Assembly: GCF_963678635.1 (NCBI RefSeq)
Contig: NC_087069.1
Location: forward strand, 50,239,892 to 50,303,891
Direction: 5' to 3'
Length of the DNA: 64,000 bases
DNA from: Symsagittifera roscoffensis
Lineage: Eukaryota > Xenacoelomorpha > Acoela > Convolutidae
Part shown: piece by piece, positions 20,788-33,613 of the stretch
Layout of the letters: each line of letters opens with the position of its first letter
How positions within the stretch are numbered: the first letter of the stretch is position 1
The notes under the pieces: model-generated
What the model was told of the DNA's origin: nothing
Databases searched by the model: none
The model's input: only the letters and a program-made list of their open reading frames with translations
Program-made: the position numbers and the translations under genes

Positions 20788-20994
20788 GTGGAGGAAAAAA
20801 ATGAAGACTCCTTTTTAATCTTAGACTTTTACAAAAACTCCAATTTGATTTACTTATACCACGCCAAAAATGCATGCACAAATACAATGAAGTTCTTAGG
20901 AGGTTTTCTTAAGCAAGAAGTAGAATTAGAGATCTGTGCATCAATTGCATATGCATCGCGATTCCCAAATAATCACGATTACCACATAAATTAA
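20788..20994 (+). CDS. Hypothetical ORF, 68 codons
   Basis: A GTG-started frame reads MEEKNEDSFLILDFYKN and contains NACTNTMKFLGGFLKQEVEL. It is short, with no recognised family and no ATG at the start, so it could be an exon of a split gene or noise. Confidence 0.15.
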   Translation: MEEKNEDSFLILDFYKNSNLIYLYHAKNACTNTMKFLGGFLKQEVELEICASIAYASRFPNNHDYHIN

Positions 20995-21249
20995 AAACAT
21001 ATTCATTTACAATTGCTAGACAAAAAACTTGAAAGGGTAACATACCAAAAGACGGCTTACCAATATGAATGGAAAGAAAGTTACTCTCTTTCACGTTCAA
21101 TCGCCTTACGTTCAATCAAATCGCAGGATGCTGAAGTATAGTTTGAACTTTTTGGAGCTAAAGGTCAACAAGTCATCACGAGAAACTTTAGCCAGCCAGA
21201 TATTGGTATGCAAGTTGGTATGCCAGCAAAAGTATCATCCTCCGCATTA

Positions 21250-22205
21250 ATCTAGAAAAAAATATTTGCAATCCTTCGCCGGGAAGAAAGTTTCAAAAGT
21301 CTTTTGTACTACCGAAGATCCAGACAACCAACAAAGCTCAAGCAAGACTAGAAATTGGATAATGATCAATCCCATCTGGGCCAGGAGGCGATGATTTTGT
21401 CCTTTGAGTGTAATCGGTGGTCCCTCCTCATTAGACGGATCATTGAGACCTGTGAGAAGCATTGAATTGGAAAAAAGGAATCAAACAGATGGCTGGTACA
21501 TTTTAATGTCACGTATTCTTAACTCAGCATTTTAATATATCTATGTTTTTTTCTAAAATCCAGGGCTGTGACATTTTCATTGCATGAGAGTAGTTAAACA
21601 GCTAAATTTTACAAAAAGCAGGCTGTTACAAATTTATCTTAACTTCTAAAATTTATAGTTCCATCCGCGCAGAATCAAAATCTCAAACTCTAAAAACTCC
21701 AAGTAATGCTGGTCTACTTTCAGATGACAAGGTTAACAACTTTTTCGTTCTTACTGCAATTGCTCGATTTGCCAAGTTTCTTTTGGTAATGATAGAGTTA
21801 TCTTCAGATGAGAAAAAGGTGCTTAAGTTCTTGTTACTTTTTGTTGGAACAAAAAAATCGATACCACTGATACAAGAATCGATCACAGATGTGATTTTGA
21901 GTCGGGGAGCTTAGAAAAAGCTGGTTAGTTGAATTTTCGATTCCAATGAACGAAGAAAAAATAGGAACTGAAAAATTAGACTAAATTTCACTCAGTTGAA
22001 ACCAACGTTTCAAATAAAATAATGTTTTTAGAAAAAAAAGCATTCGATTGTCAAAACAGCGCTTTTTGAGCTATAATTCCAATGAAAACCTAAAATCGAG
22101 TTGTTTTTAGCTCTAATTATAGTTTTTAAAAACGGTACTTCAGCGCAGGGAGAGTAGAAGAGTCTTCTCAGCCCCGATAATGTTACAAGACAGGATTTTC
22201 GGAAA
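21250..22205. repeat. Tandem repeat unit 1 (about 0.95 kb)
   Basis: It aligns with unit 2 (22,206-23,010) in ordered blocks: GGCGATGATTTTGTCC (21,387 / 22,257), TTAGACGGATC (21,430 / 22,301), GCTGGTC then AGATGACAA (about 21,710 / 22,443), ACTGATCACAGAT-type (21,880 / 22,606), GAGTTG then TTTTAGCTC (22,098 / 22,892), and TACAAGACAG (22,184 / 22,981). Unit 1 includes a 71-codon minus ORF and a 67-codon minus ORF of unknown nature. Confidence 0.6.
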
Positions 22206-23010
22206 AACTCAGAACGGCGATTCTGTCCCGCCAGCTTCAATCCCATTTGGGCCGAGAGGCGATGATTTTGTCCTCTGAATGAACACAGTGGCTTTTCCTC
22301 GTTAGACGGATCGATGAGACTTGTGAGAAGTGTAGGAAGTACTCACTGTTTGCCAGAAGATTTACGATGTCTCAGTTGCATTGTTCTACTAAACCTTCGT
22401 CAAAATTGTTCGCGCCGAATGAAAAAATACAACTCAGGTTTTGCTGGTCCTCGTTAGATGACAAAGATAACAAGGGTTTTTAATTGCTATTGCCCAGTTT
22501 GCAAAGTTAACTTCGGTATTGATCAAATAAACTTCGGGCGAGAAGAAGTTCTTAAAATTCTTGTAAATTTGCATTCGAAAATATGGGATAACACAAATAT
22601 AAGAACTGATCACAGATCACATTTTGAGAATAACTTAGTCAGTACGTTTTCAGAAGACAAAGACATAACACTTTTTCTCAATCCGGTCGAGATCATAGAG
22701 TTAGTGGGTTATCTGAAAGCTCGATTCCATAGATAGAACAAAAAATAGGAGCGGAAAATGTAGACTGAAGTTTCACTCAAATAAAACCAACGTTGCTACA
22801 AAAAGTGTAGTATATACGCAAATATACAGATATATACAACCTTTCGACAGTCAAACGTCAATTTTTCAGCTATACTTCTAAGAAAATTGAAACTGAGTTG
22901 TCTTTAGCTCCTGTTAAGGTTTTGAAAAAGGATACTTCATCTCATGGACTGGAGAAGAATCTTCTCAACCCCGCTAAGGCTACAAGACAGATATACATTC
23001 ACGAGATTTT
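22206..23010. repeat. Tandem repeat unit 2 (about 0.8 kb)
   Basis: This is the second copy of the preceding unit, diverged by many substitutions and small indels, so the duplication is old. Confidence 0.6.
22458..22736 (+). CDS. Hypothetical ORF inside repeat unit 2
   Basis: A 92-codon frame contains NCYCPVCKVNFGID (a C-x2-C pair), an REEVLKILVNLHSKIWD helix-like segment and a VEIIELVGYLKARF end. In unit 1 the matching DNA (about 21,720-21,900) does not keep the frame, so selection is not shown. A zinc-binding fragment is conceivable; no partner Cys or His pair is evident. Confidence 0.25.
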   Translation: MTKITRVFNCYCPVCKVNFGIDQINFGREEVLKILVNLHSKIWDNTNIRTDHRSHFENNLVSTFSEDKDITLFLNPVEIIELVGYLKARFHR

Positions 23011-24100
23011 TCTAGTCGAACAAAGAAACTGAGCAAACCCTCTCGTAGCCCCACGGTTTAAACAAACGATCAGTTTAGTCCGGGAAGTAAAGGATAGTGA
23101 TTCCTTCAAATGATGGAATTCCAGAAAAAAAACTCAATTGAAAATCACACAACTCAGAATTATTGAGCTCACTGATAGTACTTATGTCCTGGAAAAAGAA
23201 AAATTCTACAAAAAAATGTGTCTGATGGAATTTTAATCCTAAGTTTCCTAAAATTTCAGCTAGTAAAGAAACTTTGGGGAACTGGTTAACATCCAAAACG
23301 CCAACTCAAACGAAGATCGCAAACGCAGCAACTGAAACGGGCTTAAGGAGACAGCAGCTGTCCTCTCACACAGAACAAAGTACTAATGATGAACCTCAGG
23401 ATGGATTTGTCCAACGAGGGATCAGTTGTAAGCTTCTCAACGCATATGAGAGAACCAACCCCTATCAATCCGATGCAGTCTGCTTCGCATCCTCACTTAT
23501 ACATACAACCGGAATATAAATGCGTACCACTTGGCAAATGGCTTCAATGATACAATGGGTACCATTCAAGGCATCGCGACCACTTCATATCCTCAACCAG
23601 CAGCAAGCGCTGCGCCAGAAGTTGTAGAAACCAGTTAACCAGAGCAGACTGACCTAGCGGGGTAACACCAAAGCATGGCGGTAAAGAGAAGTGATGAATC
23701 GGACCTTCAGAGAGACGCATTAAATGTGACGAGGATGTGAGCTCGACATAACAAGCCGAGAAAATTTCATGGCGATCCTCTCTGACATTGGTTAAAATCT
23801 TTGAAAATCGGCTCAGAATACTCAAAGTGCCAACCGAATAGACAGGTATCTCCACAAAAAAGGATCACGCTTTTACGACAGATTCCACGAAATTTAACTC
23901 AGGAGCAGGGTACACACTTCAGAGGGCGATAAAAAGAAGAATATCAAATTAACCTCTGGTCATTAAAACTCAAAAACCCATTGAAAGCTTAGAGCGATAT
24001 TTTGCAGAGTCCTTGATAGGAGTCCAATCAATTTTTTTCTAAAAAGTGCATTCCAGTCTAATGCTTCTCATTACTAATGCTCATTACGGCACCCCACTGA
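23011..24100. other. Stretch with two unassigned ORFs
   Basis: 23,274-23,519 (plus, 81 codons, Thr/Gln-rich) and 23,544-23,855 (minus, 103 codons) are open, but neither has recognisable motifs. Confidence 0.3.
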
Positions 24101-26420
24101 AGTTTCATGTATACTAATCGATTAATTTGGATTTTAATCGTCAATCTTTATAAATTAACAAAAATAATCTAATGTAATTGACTTAAATGGGTTTTATTGA
24201 TATTAGTTTTTAAGCAATGGAATCCTAATAAAATCTATTTCAATCGACCATAATCGATTATTTTTTAACTTATTTTCAAAAACTTTTATCAAAAGAAAAA
24301 CAATCCATTTATTTCAACCTTTTTGTGTGTTGCTTACACTTTTCATAATACTATTATAGTTTAGTTAGATATAATGTTCTCTCGCTAAATTTCCTTTTTC
24401 CCCATTTTCAATCGCGTTTACGAAAATTTTCAAAAAGTTATCTAAACTTTCCACGCTACCGCAATGTTTTTCCGTACTACAGTTACATGTCCTGGCAGGG
24501 GAATGTGGTGTGTGCCGGTACTTAGGGAACTGATCAAAAATGCCAATTTTAGGCACTTTTTAAAAAATTACTACAATTTGGCCTCTTCAAAATTACTACA
24601 TTCTGGTCGCCCCCTGAATGGATTTTATTGGATTTATGTGTTTCGAAAACAATCGAATAAAATGGATTAAAAATCCTTCTCATTGTCTATATTTGTCATA
24701 ATAATTGATCTTACAGACATCATTTTGGTCAAGAAAAATCCATTTTAAACAATTTTTATCCATGAAACTTCGTTGCGGGCAAAACGAACTCATCCTGCTA
24801 AAACCTTTTATCATACATTAGAAGGGTAATTTTTCCTCGCGCGAGGAATGTCTTGGGCTGACCTTCAGTACCTTGCTATATTTTGTTTTTAGTTTATTTA
24901 TTATGTGGTTTGCATACTCTGATAAGATATGTTGCGTCAGCCAACTGATCAATACTATCGTCATTAGAAATCATAAACTTACCCGCACTCAGTAAAAAGA
25001 AAAAAATATAAGGTCACAATGTATGTTTATTGTCAGTATCCATAAATTTTGAAAAGAATTGATTGTCATTGATTAAAAATGGATTATAAAATTATAATTA
25101 TCCGAAACATTCTATTGGATTATAATCAATTATAATCGATTGTTTTTCGAAAGTTTTTTTTTCCCATTTTTTTTTTCAAATTTCTTTCAAATTTGGTGGT
25201 TTGGTTTTGTTTTAAGTGGTCTTCAGTTGGTTACCGAACTAAAAGAAACTGTATTTTGTACTTAAAGCCACCAGCGGGTTTGGGAAGGTGTGTCGGGGGG
25301 GAGCTGCGCCCTACCTCAGTGATTCAACAACCCCTTCCGACCGAAAAGCCCCCCCCCCCACACTATTTTGAGATCCTCCCACTATGTTGGGATCCCCCAC
25401 TATTTTCAGATATCCATTTTTGGCTAACTGGCCCTAAACATTTTTAAGGATGCCTAATATATATTAAATTTGACGGTGGTTGCTCGCCAAAAATTCGATT
25501 TTTTTTGGTCAAATTGTTCCAAAAGTGCCTAAAAATGCCCTGTTTTGGCCCGTTTTTTTTCAAAGAGATTATAAAAGATTTCCAAAAAATCTGATTGATC
25601 ATATATTTTAAAAGGTCACCAAAATATTATCAGTATAATGAATTATAAATTGTTTAAACATCTGAAATTGATGCTTATAATTAATGAATAATTTTGCTAA
25701 AAGTACGATTATACTTATAATATGATCGATTGTTTTCTCTTTCTACTGAGTACGAGTAGTTTTGCTACATTGTGAGAATCATCTAAATTGCACTCTTTTT
25801 TGTTCCTTTTGCAAAGTCAAAACATTGCTTTGATTCATTGTTCAATTGATACAGTTTATCTGATTGTTCTTCTCTATATCTACAAATTTTGACTGATTAG
25901 TAATTGAAGGTATTCTTTCAAGCCTCTCCTTTTGATTCAAATATCAGTGGTTTATCCAAACCGTTTTCACGAGGTTAGTTCTGGGCTCTAGAGAGTTTTT
26001 TATTTACAGTTTGCTCGCAGAGTAGTAGTTGAGAACTATTTAAAGAGTAGTTTATGGAATTTCCCAATATGTCGACAGAAACGTTTTCATCGTCACCTAA
26101 CCTAAACGCGTATAAATTGCAATGAAATGATTTTGAATTTAAAAAAAGGCGTAAAAGGGGTCATTTTAAGGAGAATCATTCTGTGAACTAACTGACCCTG
26201 TCTCGTTCAGCAAAAAAATGAAATACGGTCCGACAAGACACTTTGCATAGAACTTTTGTTTCGATTTAAAAAAAAAGATGCGAATATCAAAACCTAACAA
26301 ACAAGATGCTTCAAATATTGATTTTTTTCTCATCATGTATTACAACTCGTTTATCTGTGTTTCATTGATCACAATTTATACCCCGGGTCGAGATCCCGCT
26401 CAAAAACCGCTCAAGATATA
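24101..26420. other. AT-rich stretch with TAATCGATTA-type words and C-tracts
   Basis: Several ATAATCGATT / TAATCGATTA words occur at 24,117, 24,250 and 25,126. A poly-C tract and GATCC(T/C)CCCACTAT repeats lie at 25,349-25,405. No gene is supported. Confidence 0.4.
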
Positions 26421-26421
26421 C

Positions 26422-26658
26422 ACCACCCTTGATAACTCAACTTTTAAGAAATCTTTCTAGTTCTGATTAATTGAGAACCTTATCAAAGTAACACCTAAAA
26501 TGTCGCTTGAATAGCGTTCGCCATACACACAATTAATACATGGAGTATAAAACCCATTGAGAAAATTAAAACAAATATTCTAAATGTTGCTGTAGTAATT
26601 GTATTTTTGCAGCACAGAGCTGTTGATGAAGGTGGCAGTTATATTTTGGATAGATATC
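26422..26658 (+). repeat. Direct repeat copy 1 (about 237 bp)
   Basis: It matches 27,105-27,341 nearly throughout (ACCACCCTTGATAA start, CAGTTATATT then TGGATAGA end) with roughly one mismatch per ten bases by eye. Confidence 0.85.
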
Positions 26659-27104
26659 GAGCTGAAGGCGGGCATCCAGCTGCCTAAGAACTAGCGCAAC
26701 TAGAACGAACTATGGTTGAGAACTTAACATATACCTGATTTATTTTTGTGTTTTCTGCCAACCCTGACGACAAGCCCTGGAACTGAAACTGCATCTTGAT
26801 TTATATATTGATTCTCCAAAGTTTAAGTAGAATCCACAATCTACTAGTGATTTCCGCAAATGTAATCAACCAGCGATGTGTGTTCATAGAGTCAGATTGA
26901 GTGTAAACAATAAGGCACCACAGCTTGGAAGAAAGCAAGTTAGGAGTTTTAGCACAAGGACATAAGACATAACCTTCGTTTCTGAAATCCGAAGGCAAGA
27001 ATCGAAAAATTGCTTAACTCAAGTCAAAGATGTAACACTTTAACTACAGATTTTCGATTTTCACCATTTGTACTGAATTCGACATTTTTCGGCTCTTTGA
27101 ATAG

Positions 27105-27341
27105 ACCACCCTTGATAATTTAACTTTTAAGAAATCTTTCTAGTTCTGATTAACTGAGAACCTTATCAAAGTAGTACCTAAAATGTCGCTAAAATAGCGT
27201 TCACCATACACACAATTAGTATATGGATTATAAAACCCATTGAGAAAATTAAAATATAGACCCTAAATGTTGCTGTGATGAATTTGTTTTTGCAGCACAG
27301 AGCCGTTGATGAACGTGGCAGTTATATTGTGGATAGACATC
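27105..27341 (+). repeat. Direct repeat copy 2 (about 237 bp)
   Basis: This is the second copy of 26,422-26,658, 683 bp downstream. The 450-bp spacer has no recognised gene. Confidence 0.85.
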
Positions 27342-27359
27342 CAGCTGTAGAAAATACAT

Positions 27360-28000
27360 TTTCTATCGGTTGATACGTTCGAAACACCGCAAAATTGTTC
27401 GAGTTGTTCGTAATGTAATTGGCTTCCGTCGATCACATTTTCATTCGGCTGAGTCCGACCAAACCTAGCTGGCTCGCGTCAAACACTCTCGAACACTTTT
27501 TCCTTTGGAGTAGTCAGTCGCAACATAATTGGCTTCCATCGAGCACAGTCAAAACCATTTTTTATCAAGTCGGTCAAAGCATGGAAAATTTGGGTCAAGT
27601 CGGTCACAACAAGGCCATTTTTGGTCTGGCTGATTGAAACGTAAGTCGAACAACTCAACCCGGGCTATGCAAATCTACGATGCTCAAGTTTTTCGTTTTT
27701 CTTTTATATTTTTCGGCTGCCCAGGCTGAGGTTTTTAACACATGATTTGAAAAAAAAACGGTCACATGGTGTCCGAGTTTCGTTTTAGTTCAGGACACTT
27801 CGGCTAATTCCCGATAAAACCGAAAAATTTCTGATAGATTCGAGTTGAACAATTTCCAGTATAATCGAACAAAGTCGAGCAAGGTCGAACAATTTCCGGT
27901 AAAGTCGAACAGAGTCGAAATCGGACAGCGTTCGACTGGAAAGTCGAAAATGGACATCTTGCGGTCGTTTCGGTCGAATCATGAGTCGAGCACCTCAGCC
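27360..28000. repeat. Degenerate GTCGAAC/GTCGGTCA-rich repeat region
   Basis: Words of the type GTCGAAC, GTCGGTC, TCGAGCA and TTCGACT recur many times at irregular spacing. Two sub-blocks AATTGGCTTCC (27,416 and 27,528) suggest old tandem units of about 110 bp. ORFs here (27,419-27,637; 27,845-28,078) are by-products of the repetition. Confidence 0.5.
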
Positions 28001-30402
28001 AGGGTAGTCTTGAACTGGATGGAAACAGTCACAAAATATTCTTTAGGTCTCTATGGTGAAATTGTATTTTGTCAGTGAGCTGTAGGTCATTCCGTCATGT
28101 AGTTTTTTCGAATAGCGAAGCATTATAACAATTTAATCATTCGGAGAACACTATCAGTTCTTACTCTTTTCTTAGCTGATTGCTCCTAACCATAAGACTT
28201 GCTCTGATGAGAATTATCTAAATGAAGCTCTTAGACTTCAAAAAAATTGAACTGTGTCGAGTTGTGGAAGCAGTGACACGCTAAGATTGAAGGCGTTGTT
28301 ACCAGCACCATCACCTGCACAGATCCGATGTTCTCCAGGGACTTAAATTATGTCTGGACTAGTTTATGCGTTACTTCAAGGTCTGTCTGCTTCTTACATT
28401 AAGAGTACATTGAAAAAAAAAGTTTGCTATATGCCTTGAGCTTTGATCAGATCAAATGAAACGATGAGTACCTGTTTGAAGTTCAAGTTGCCAGCTTCAA
28501 TTGGTTACTTGGGCTTAAGATTGTGAAGATAAAAATCAGGTAACAGACCAGTCTTGAGAACGAAACGATTTAACAACTTCGTCTAGAGCGTCTGCTGGCT
28601 TACCTTTTTAGACGACAAACTAAAAAAATGCGAAAACTGATCAGAAAAGTAAAAAGGGGAAAAATCATTTACGATTAATTTTTCTGGGGAGAATGCTTCC
28701 TGAGGCGTTACTCAGTAGCCTAAAATCCATTGATATTCTCCCAAGTGTGTTTATTTCCACATACTCGGATAATAATTGATTATGAAAGCAAACATGCAGA
28801 GACATTTTTGAGATTGAATCGGTTTTATTTTTCAAAAAATGTACAAGATAGAAATCAATTTTCGATAGCCCATTTAGATTCAAAAACTTCAAATTAGGAG
28901 TTTGCAAATTTTCACGATAAAAAAAATTTCTGTTGTTTTTTCTTGAAAAATTGATTTCGCTTAAAAAATTGAAAATTGAACAAATGTAATTATTACAGCT
29001 ACATAGGTAAAGTTCACCTCAAGAAAACTTTCTACTGCAAAGTTTGGAATTTAGAATTATCCCTTTCAATAGTGCAAGTCTAAGGGCTCCCGTGGCCATC
29101 AAAGCTAAACATTTGCTGAGTTTTTTTCGAGAGTTATTTTAATTTTTAAGGTCTAGATAAAATTTTCATCGTAAACCAAAAAAATAAGAGCTAAAAATGG
29201 AAGGTTTTTTTCTTGCTGCAGCGAAATTTGCACATTGATTATACTTAGGGAATAGTTTATTTTTAGGGAAAACATGAAAACAAAATGTCAAATGAAAAGC
29301 TTATGTTAAATTTTTATTCGTAATTTCTTGCATTATTTGAGCTCTTGAAAAACTGTCTATTATCTGTATACAAACTTTAAAAAGCAAACATTCAGAAAAA
29401 TTAGAAAAAAAACTCAATTTAAATGAGCTTTTTTGTTTTAAGAACGAAGCAGATTAAAATCACGGAGCACAGAATTTTTTGACCACAGACTTTAGAAAAC
29501 TACGGTTTAGAAAGTTTCTTTTTCAAATTAATATAGTTTTTTCTTCTTGGTGTGATAAAATGACATGACGGAAAATATAATCTAGGCATTTTAGACAGTC
29601 TTACCAATAAAAAGTAATTGGACAAAAAACTTGTAAGCAAATGAAAAGAAAATGAGAAGAAAAAATTGAAAAACTTGTTCAAAAAGTTTTTGTTGAAAAT
29701 TTTGACTTTGTTGAAATTTTTGGTTCCCAAATTGAAGCTAAGAAACCAAAATAAACTAGTTTTGTTTCCCAAAAGGTCCTAAATTAGGCATAATTCGCTG
29801 TTATAAGCCTGCTCGTTTGCTTATTTTGCTCGAATTACAAAAAAAAATCAAACCGGTTATTCTCGACACTGGGAAATGACAACAAATGGTTTCGAAGTAA
29901 TTGAAAGAAATTTCCAAGGAAACTTTTTGTATCAAAATAATTCAATTTTGAAACAATTCAAATTTATTTTCCTAAGGTTTATTTGTTGAACATTTAATGC
30001 ACTCCAGTTTTGTCAGTACAAGTGAACCGGTCATCCTTTTTAGGATTTGAACTCAAAAATTTAAATTGTGAAGTATGAGTTGCTTCTTAAAAATTAACTG
30101 AAAAATTGATATTTTTTATTTGATTTATTCGTCAAACAAATGATAGCTAACTGAAAAATTAAAACTAAAAAGTTTTTGCTGATAATGAATTGATAATTTT
30201 TCTTGATTGATTTTATCCGTCAAACAATTGATGGCTAATCGAAGGAACTTAACCAGATAAAACCTTACTTAATTGATTCGACCGAATCTGATATATCTGT
30301 ATCCTTGTCTCGAGAAAGTGGATCTGAAAAGGTCAATCCATTTTCTTGGAGCCCTCTAGCATACTCTTACAGCCCTTTAGCATAAGTTGAGTATTACTGA
30401 TA
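28001..30402. other. AT-rich stretch without supportable genes
   Basis: Short ORFs (28,665-28,907 minus; 29,500-29,772 minus) are Phe/Leu/Asn-rich as expected by chance in AT-rich DNA. CGTCAAACAA[AT]TGATGGCTAA-type words at 30,130 and 30,208 mark a weak local duplication. Confidence 0.4.
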
Positions 30403-30699
30403 ATGGCTGTTTGCTCATGGGGACCCATCTCTAAATTTGTCAAAATTCAGATAATCACTAACTGCAATAAGTCACTAATGCGTATGTTTTGTCCAAAAAC
30501 TGACATTAAAAAATTGAAGAGAACATTCTCAAGAACAAACGAGCAAAATTATCTTTGTCTGGCAGATACGGATCAAAAAAGGTTTTTGGAGCTGCAGATT
30601 AAAATTCTTCTTCAAAATGAAGCTGCGGCACGAACTGAACTATTGGCTTCCGGCTTTAAACGCGCGCTTAGAGAAAAACTGAAAAGACTTCAGGCATAA
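30403..30699 (+). CDS. Hypothetical basic ORF, 98 codons
   Basis: An ATG-started frame is flanked by AT-rich noncoding sequence. The C-terminal half is strongly helical and charged: QKRFLELQIKILLQNEAA, then LLASGFKRALREKLKRL. The N-terminal part has an SRTNEQNY stretch. Composition is protein-like and the frame is longer than neighbours in this region. It resembles a small gag-like or DNA-binding fragment, but no diagnostic motif is present and I assign no family. Confidence 0.3.
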   Translation: MAVCSWGPISKFVKIQIITNCNKSLMRMFCPKTDIKKLKRTFSRTNEQNYLCLADTDQKRFLELQIKILLQNEAAARTELLASGFKRALREKLKRLQA

Positions 30700-32279
30700 T
30701 AGTTTGATTAATTAAGCAAAAAATTACTTAAGTGCGATTTTTACTACAACAGAAAATATTTTTAAAACATTTGGTTCTTCGCAACAAACTACTGTCAAAC
30801 GATTAGTTGAAAGGTAAAACGAACATTATCTACTCATCATGGGTTTTTTTCTTGCATTAAAGGATTATACTTGTCTGATTTTGATGTTGATTGTGATTTG
30901 TTTAGAATAGGTTTATTTGAACTGTGAATGAAAGTTTATAAAAAAAGGAACCAATAAGAAATATTGTGTGAGAGTAAAAGAGAATGAGAAAATCAGGTGG
31001 ATATATCTTCTGTCCACTGTACCTCTTGTATTGCCACCAATAACATCAGATTGCTACACTTTGAGGAAGTGTTGTTGACAAGTAACCACTAAAATTGAAA
31101 ACCTTCGGTCGTTTCATGCGGTTAAGCATTAGTTAAGGCACGCAAGGTTGCTGGAATTTAACGAACGATTCAAGGATACGTCCGTCTGAGGAACATGGAA
31201 GAATGTGTACTACAATTATCAAGCAGAACTCAACAGTCAAAGCCAATTGCCAAAACATTTTAGGCAGCAACATAATCAGTTATTTTTATGTTGTTACACC
31301 ATAATGATCGTTTTGTTCTGCTTAAAAGTTATTCTTGCCTAAAAAAGGGCAATTACATAGTTTTTGGAATTTTACTGCCGCACAAACTCTGTGAAAGGTT
31401 CGTTCCATTTTCGTTGTTTCACATCTTTAACAGGCAGAAACAGTAATATAATGTCTTCCTATAACTCTAAATGAATGTCAACCTTTTTTCTGAAGTGTTG
31501 CCAAGAAAATTTACAAAAAAGAGAGTTGAAAATGTTTTTCTTATTAGTGAAAATTGGATTTCACAGAATTAAGTGTTTAGAGTAGAAATACTACAGCATA
31601 AGCTTTGAGCTTCGGTTTGTTTTTCTTTATATTTACGGACTCTGGTTTCAGGTTTTTGTTAGAGCAAAGTTTAGTCCAAGAATCATAGGTAATTCCAAGT
31701 TTTATGAGTATTCATTAATTATACGTTAAAAAACTTTTACAATTTGACCTGATGTTTTGCTTTGATTGAAACTATAAATTTGTTTTTCCCGTCCTGGGAA
31801 ACTGAAAACAAACGACGGGAACCTAATGTGCTCTTATCAATGTTTTGTGTGTTTGATTGTGAGCTCCTAGCGTGCACTATTTTCAAGAGACAATAAGAGA
31901 GAAATATCTTTCCCTCGTGACTTCAGATACCTCCATTGCTTCGTAGTGAAAGAACTTTTACAATCCCATAACTGGATTTCTTGAGTCTTTTCGGTCAAAT
32001 TTCAAGAATTTTTTTTTCAATTGTGAAAATCTGAAAATGACAAACTCTGAAAATTGCGTCTTAAAACAGAACTCTGGAAATACCAAAACATCGTTGGCGG
32101 AAACCTAATCAACCCGTCTCAGTCTCGGTTACGCAAGTCAGGATGAATATTTCTGGTAGCAAGTGATCTTTTTTGTCGCGAAAGACAGCAAGTTCCAAGT
32201 TTTAGTCTCGAAAGTTTGGCATACCAAAAACCATGATAAAAGTTTGGACATGCATTACGAGGCCGAACTGGGCATTTTG
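30700..32279. other. Stretch without supportable genes
   Basis: No ORF above chance, no repeat and no RNA gene is recognised. Confidence 0.4.
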
Positions 32280-32830
32280 TGAATTGTAAGCGGATTCCGC
32301 AACTATCACAAAACTGAGTTTTCGCGGAATCCACAACATTCCTACTTTACTTTGATCTTCTCTGCTGTTTTGGATTCCACGGACAAATAGCTAAAACACT
32401 GTGTTGCTCAAAGTCGCTCCAAAAACAGGCAAATTTGCGGAATCCGCAACAAAATGAGTGGAATCCAGAAACAATTTGTGGAACCCATGAACAAATAATA
32501 ATATATGTGTTTAATAAACTTAAGCTGTCGCGGAATCCGCAACTGTAAACATAACCCACAAATTAATAGCGGATTCCGCAAATTATTCTAAGCGGAATCC
32601 GCATAATTTTGCAAAATCCTTCTATTTTTCCGGAATCCACTTGTCTTTGCGGAATCCGGAACAACCACCTATTTTCGCTCGTTGCAAAATCCGCAACATA
32701 ATCAAGGTGCCGACAAAATTTACGTTACAGCTATTTGTACGCAGAATCCTCTGAAAATTTGTACATTTTGGAACATGTTAAGAGAATTGTTTCTGGAATC
32801 CAGGAACATACAGACACAAAATTGTGCGCC
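32280..32830. repeat. Cluster of GCGGAATCCGCAAC-type pseudo-palindromes
   Basis: About a dozen copies of GCGGAATCCGC or its complement GCGGATTCCGC (often followed by AAC) occur at roughly 32,282, 32,325, 32,437, 32,530, 32,568, 32,590, 32,650 and 32,685, plus weaker GGAATCC(A)-type copies to 32,810. Each core is a palindrome apart from the central base. Spacing is irregular (20-110 bp). Confidence 0.8.
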
Positions 32831-33613
32831 TTAAATTTATTTAGTGACATAAATTTGGAATTAAACCTCGGAGCTCAGCCTGGTGGATCGTCTCAGATTT
32901 TTAAATAAAATTGGCTCAAAATCCACAGATAAAGATTAATAATTTTGTCTTTCTAATAAAATCAATAAAAAACAAAGAATCGCACCTTGCAAACTATTAG
33001 TCTATTAGAATACAAAAAAGCTCAGTGATAAGAAGTTTTTCGATCTGTAATCTACGGATCTAATTGACACTAAAAAAATGTTGTCCACTTGAAAAAAAGG
33101 ATGTCACGATAGCAGATCCCTTATCTTCCCTAGACTTCCTAGAGTGAAAAACTTTTTATCGGTTCCCCTAAAAAGGGACAGTTTTTTTATCATGTGCTGG
33201 AGACCATTTTAATCACTCTGGATGAAATATATACAGTGTACGCTATCCGTAATTTCGGTAGTGTCTTGAAGTTCAACGAGAATAGTAGAATCAGTCGAAT
33301 GATTGCGGATGATATGACAGCGGTAGAAATCGGTGCATGCTTTTTTCCAATTGTGTGTGAATTTTGAAGATTTCTGTTTTTTCCAGAGTTTTTCATTTTA
33401 CATATAGGTAGAATATTTTCATGTCAAAAATTTCAAACTTCAGCAAAGCAAAAATGGTGGGACGATCTTAAATTACAAAACACAAACGCTGGCATTTTTG
33501 TTGGTATTGTCATCTCATGTGGGTTGTTTCTGTGCCAGATTTTTTGTCTAATTTATCTAGGCTGTTTTCTTCTGTGGTATTCATCTTGTTGCTCCTGTTT
33601 GTTGGTTGCTAGA
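32831..33613. other. Left flank of copy B, no gene recognised
   Basis: A 68-codon minus ORF at 33,190-33,396 has no recognisable features. Confidence 0.4.

Noticed and set aside
25193-25447. 84-codon plus ORF with Pro-rich middle
   Set aside because: It spans a poly-C tract and GATCC-CCCACTAT repeats; the Pro-rich part is produced by the repeat.
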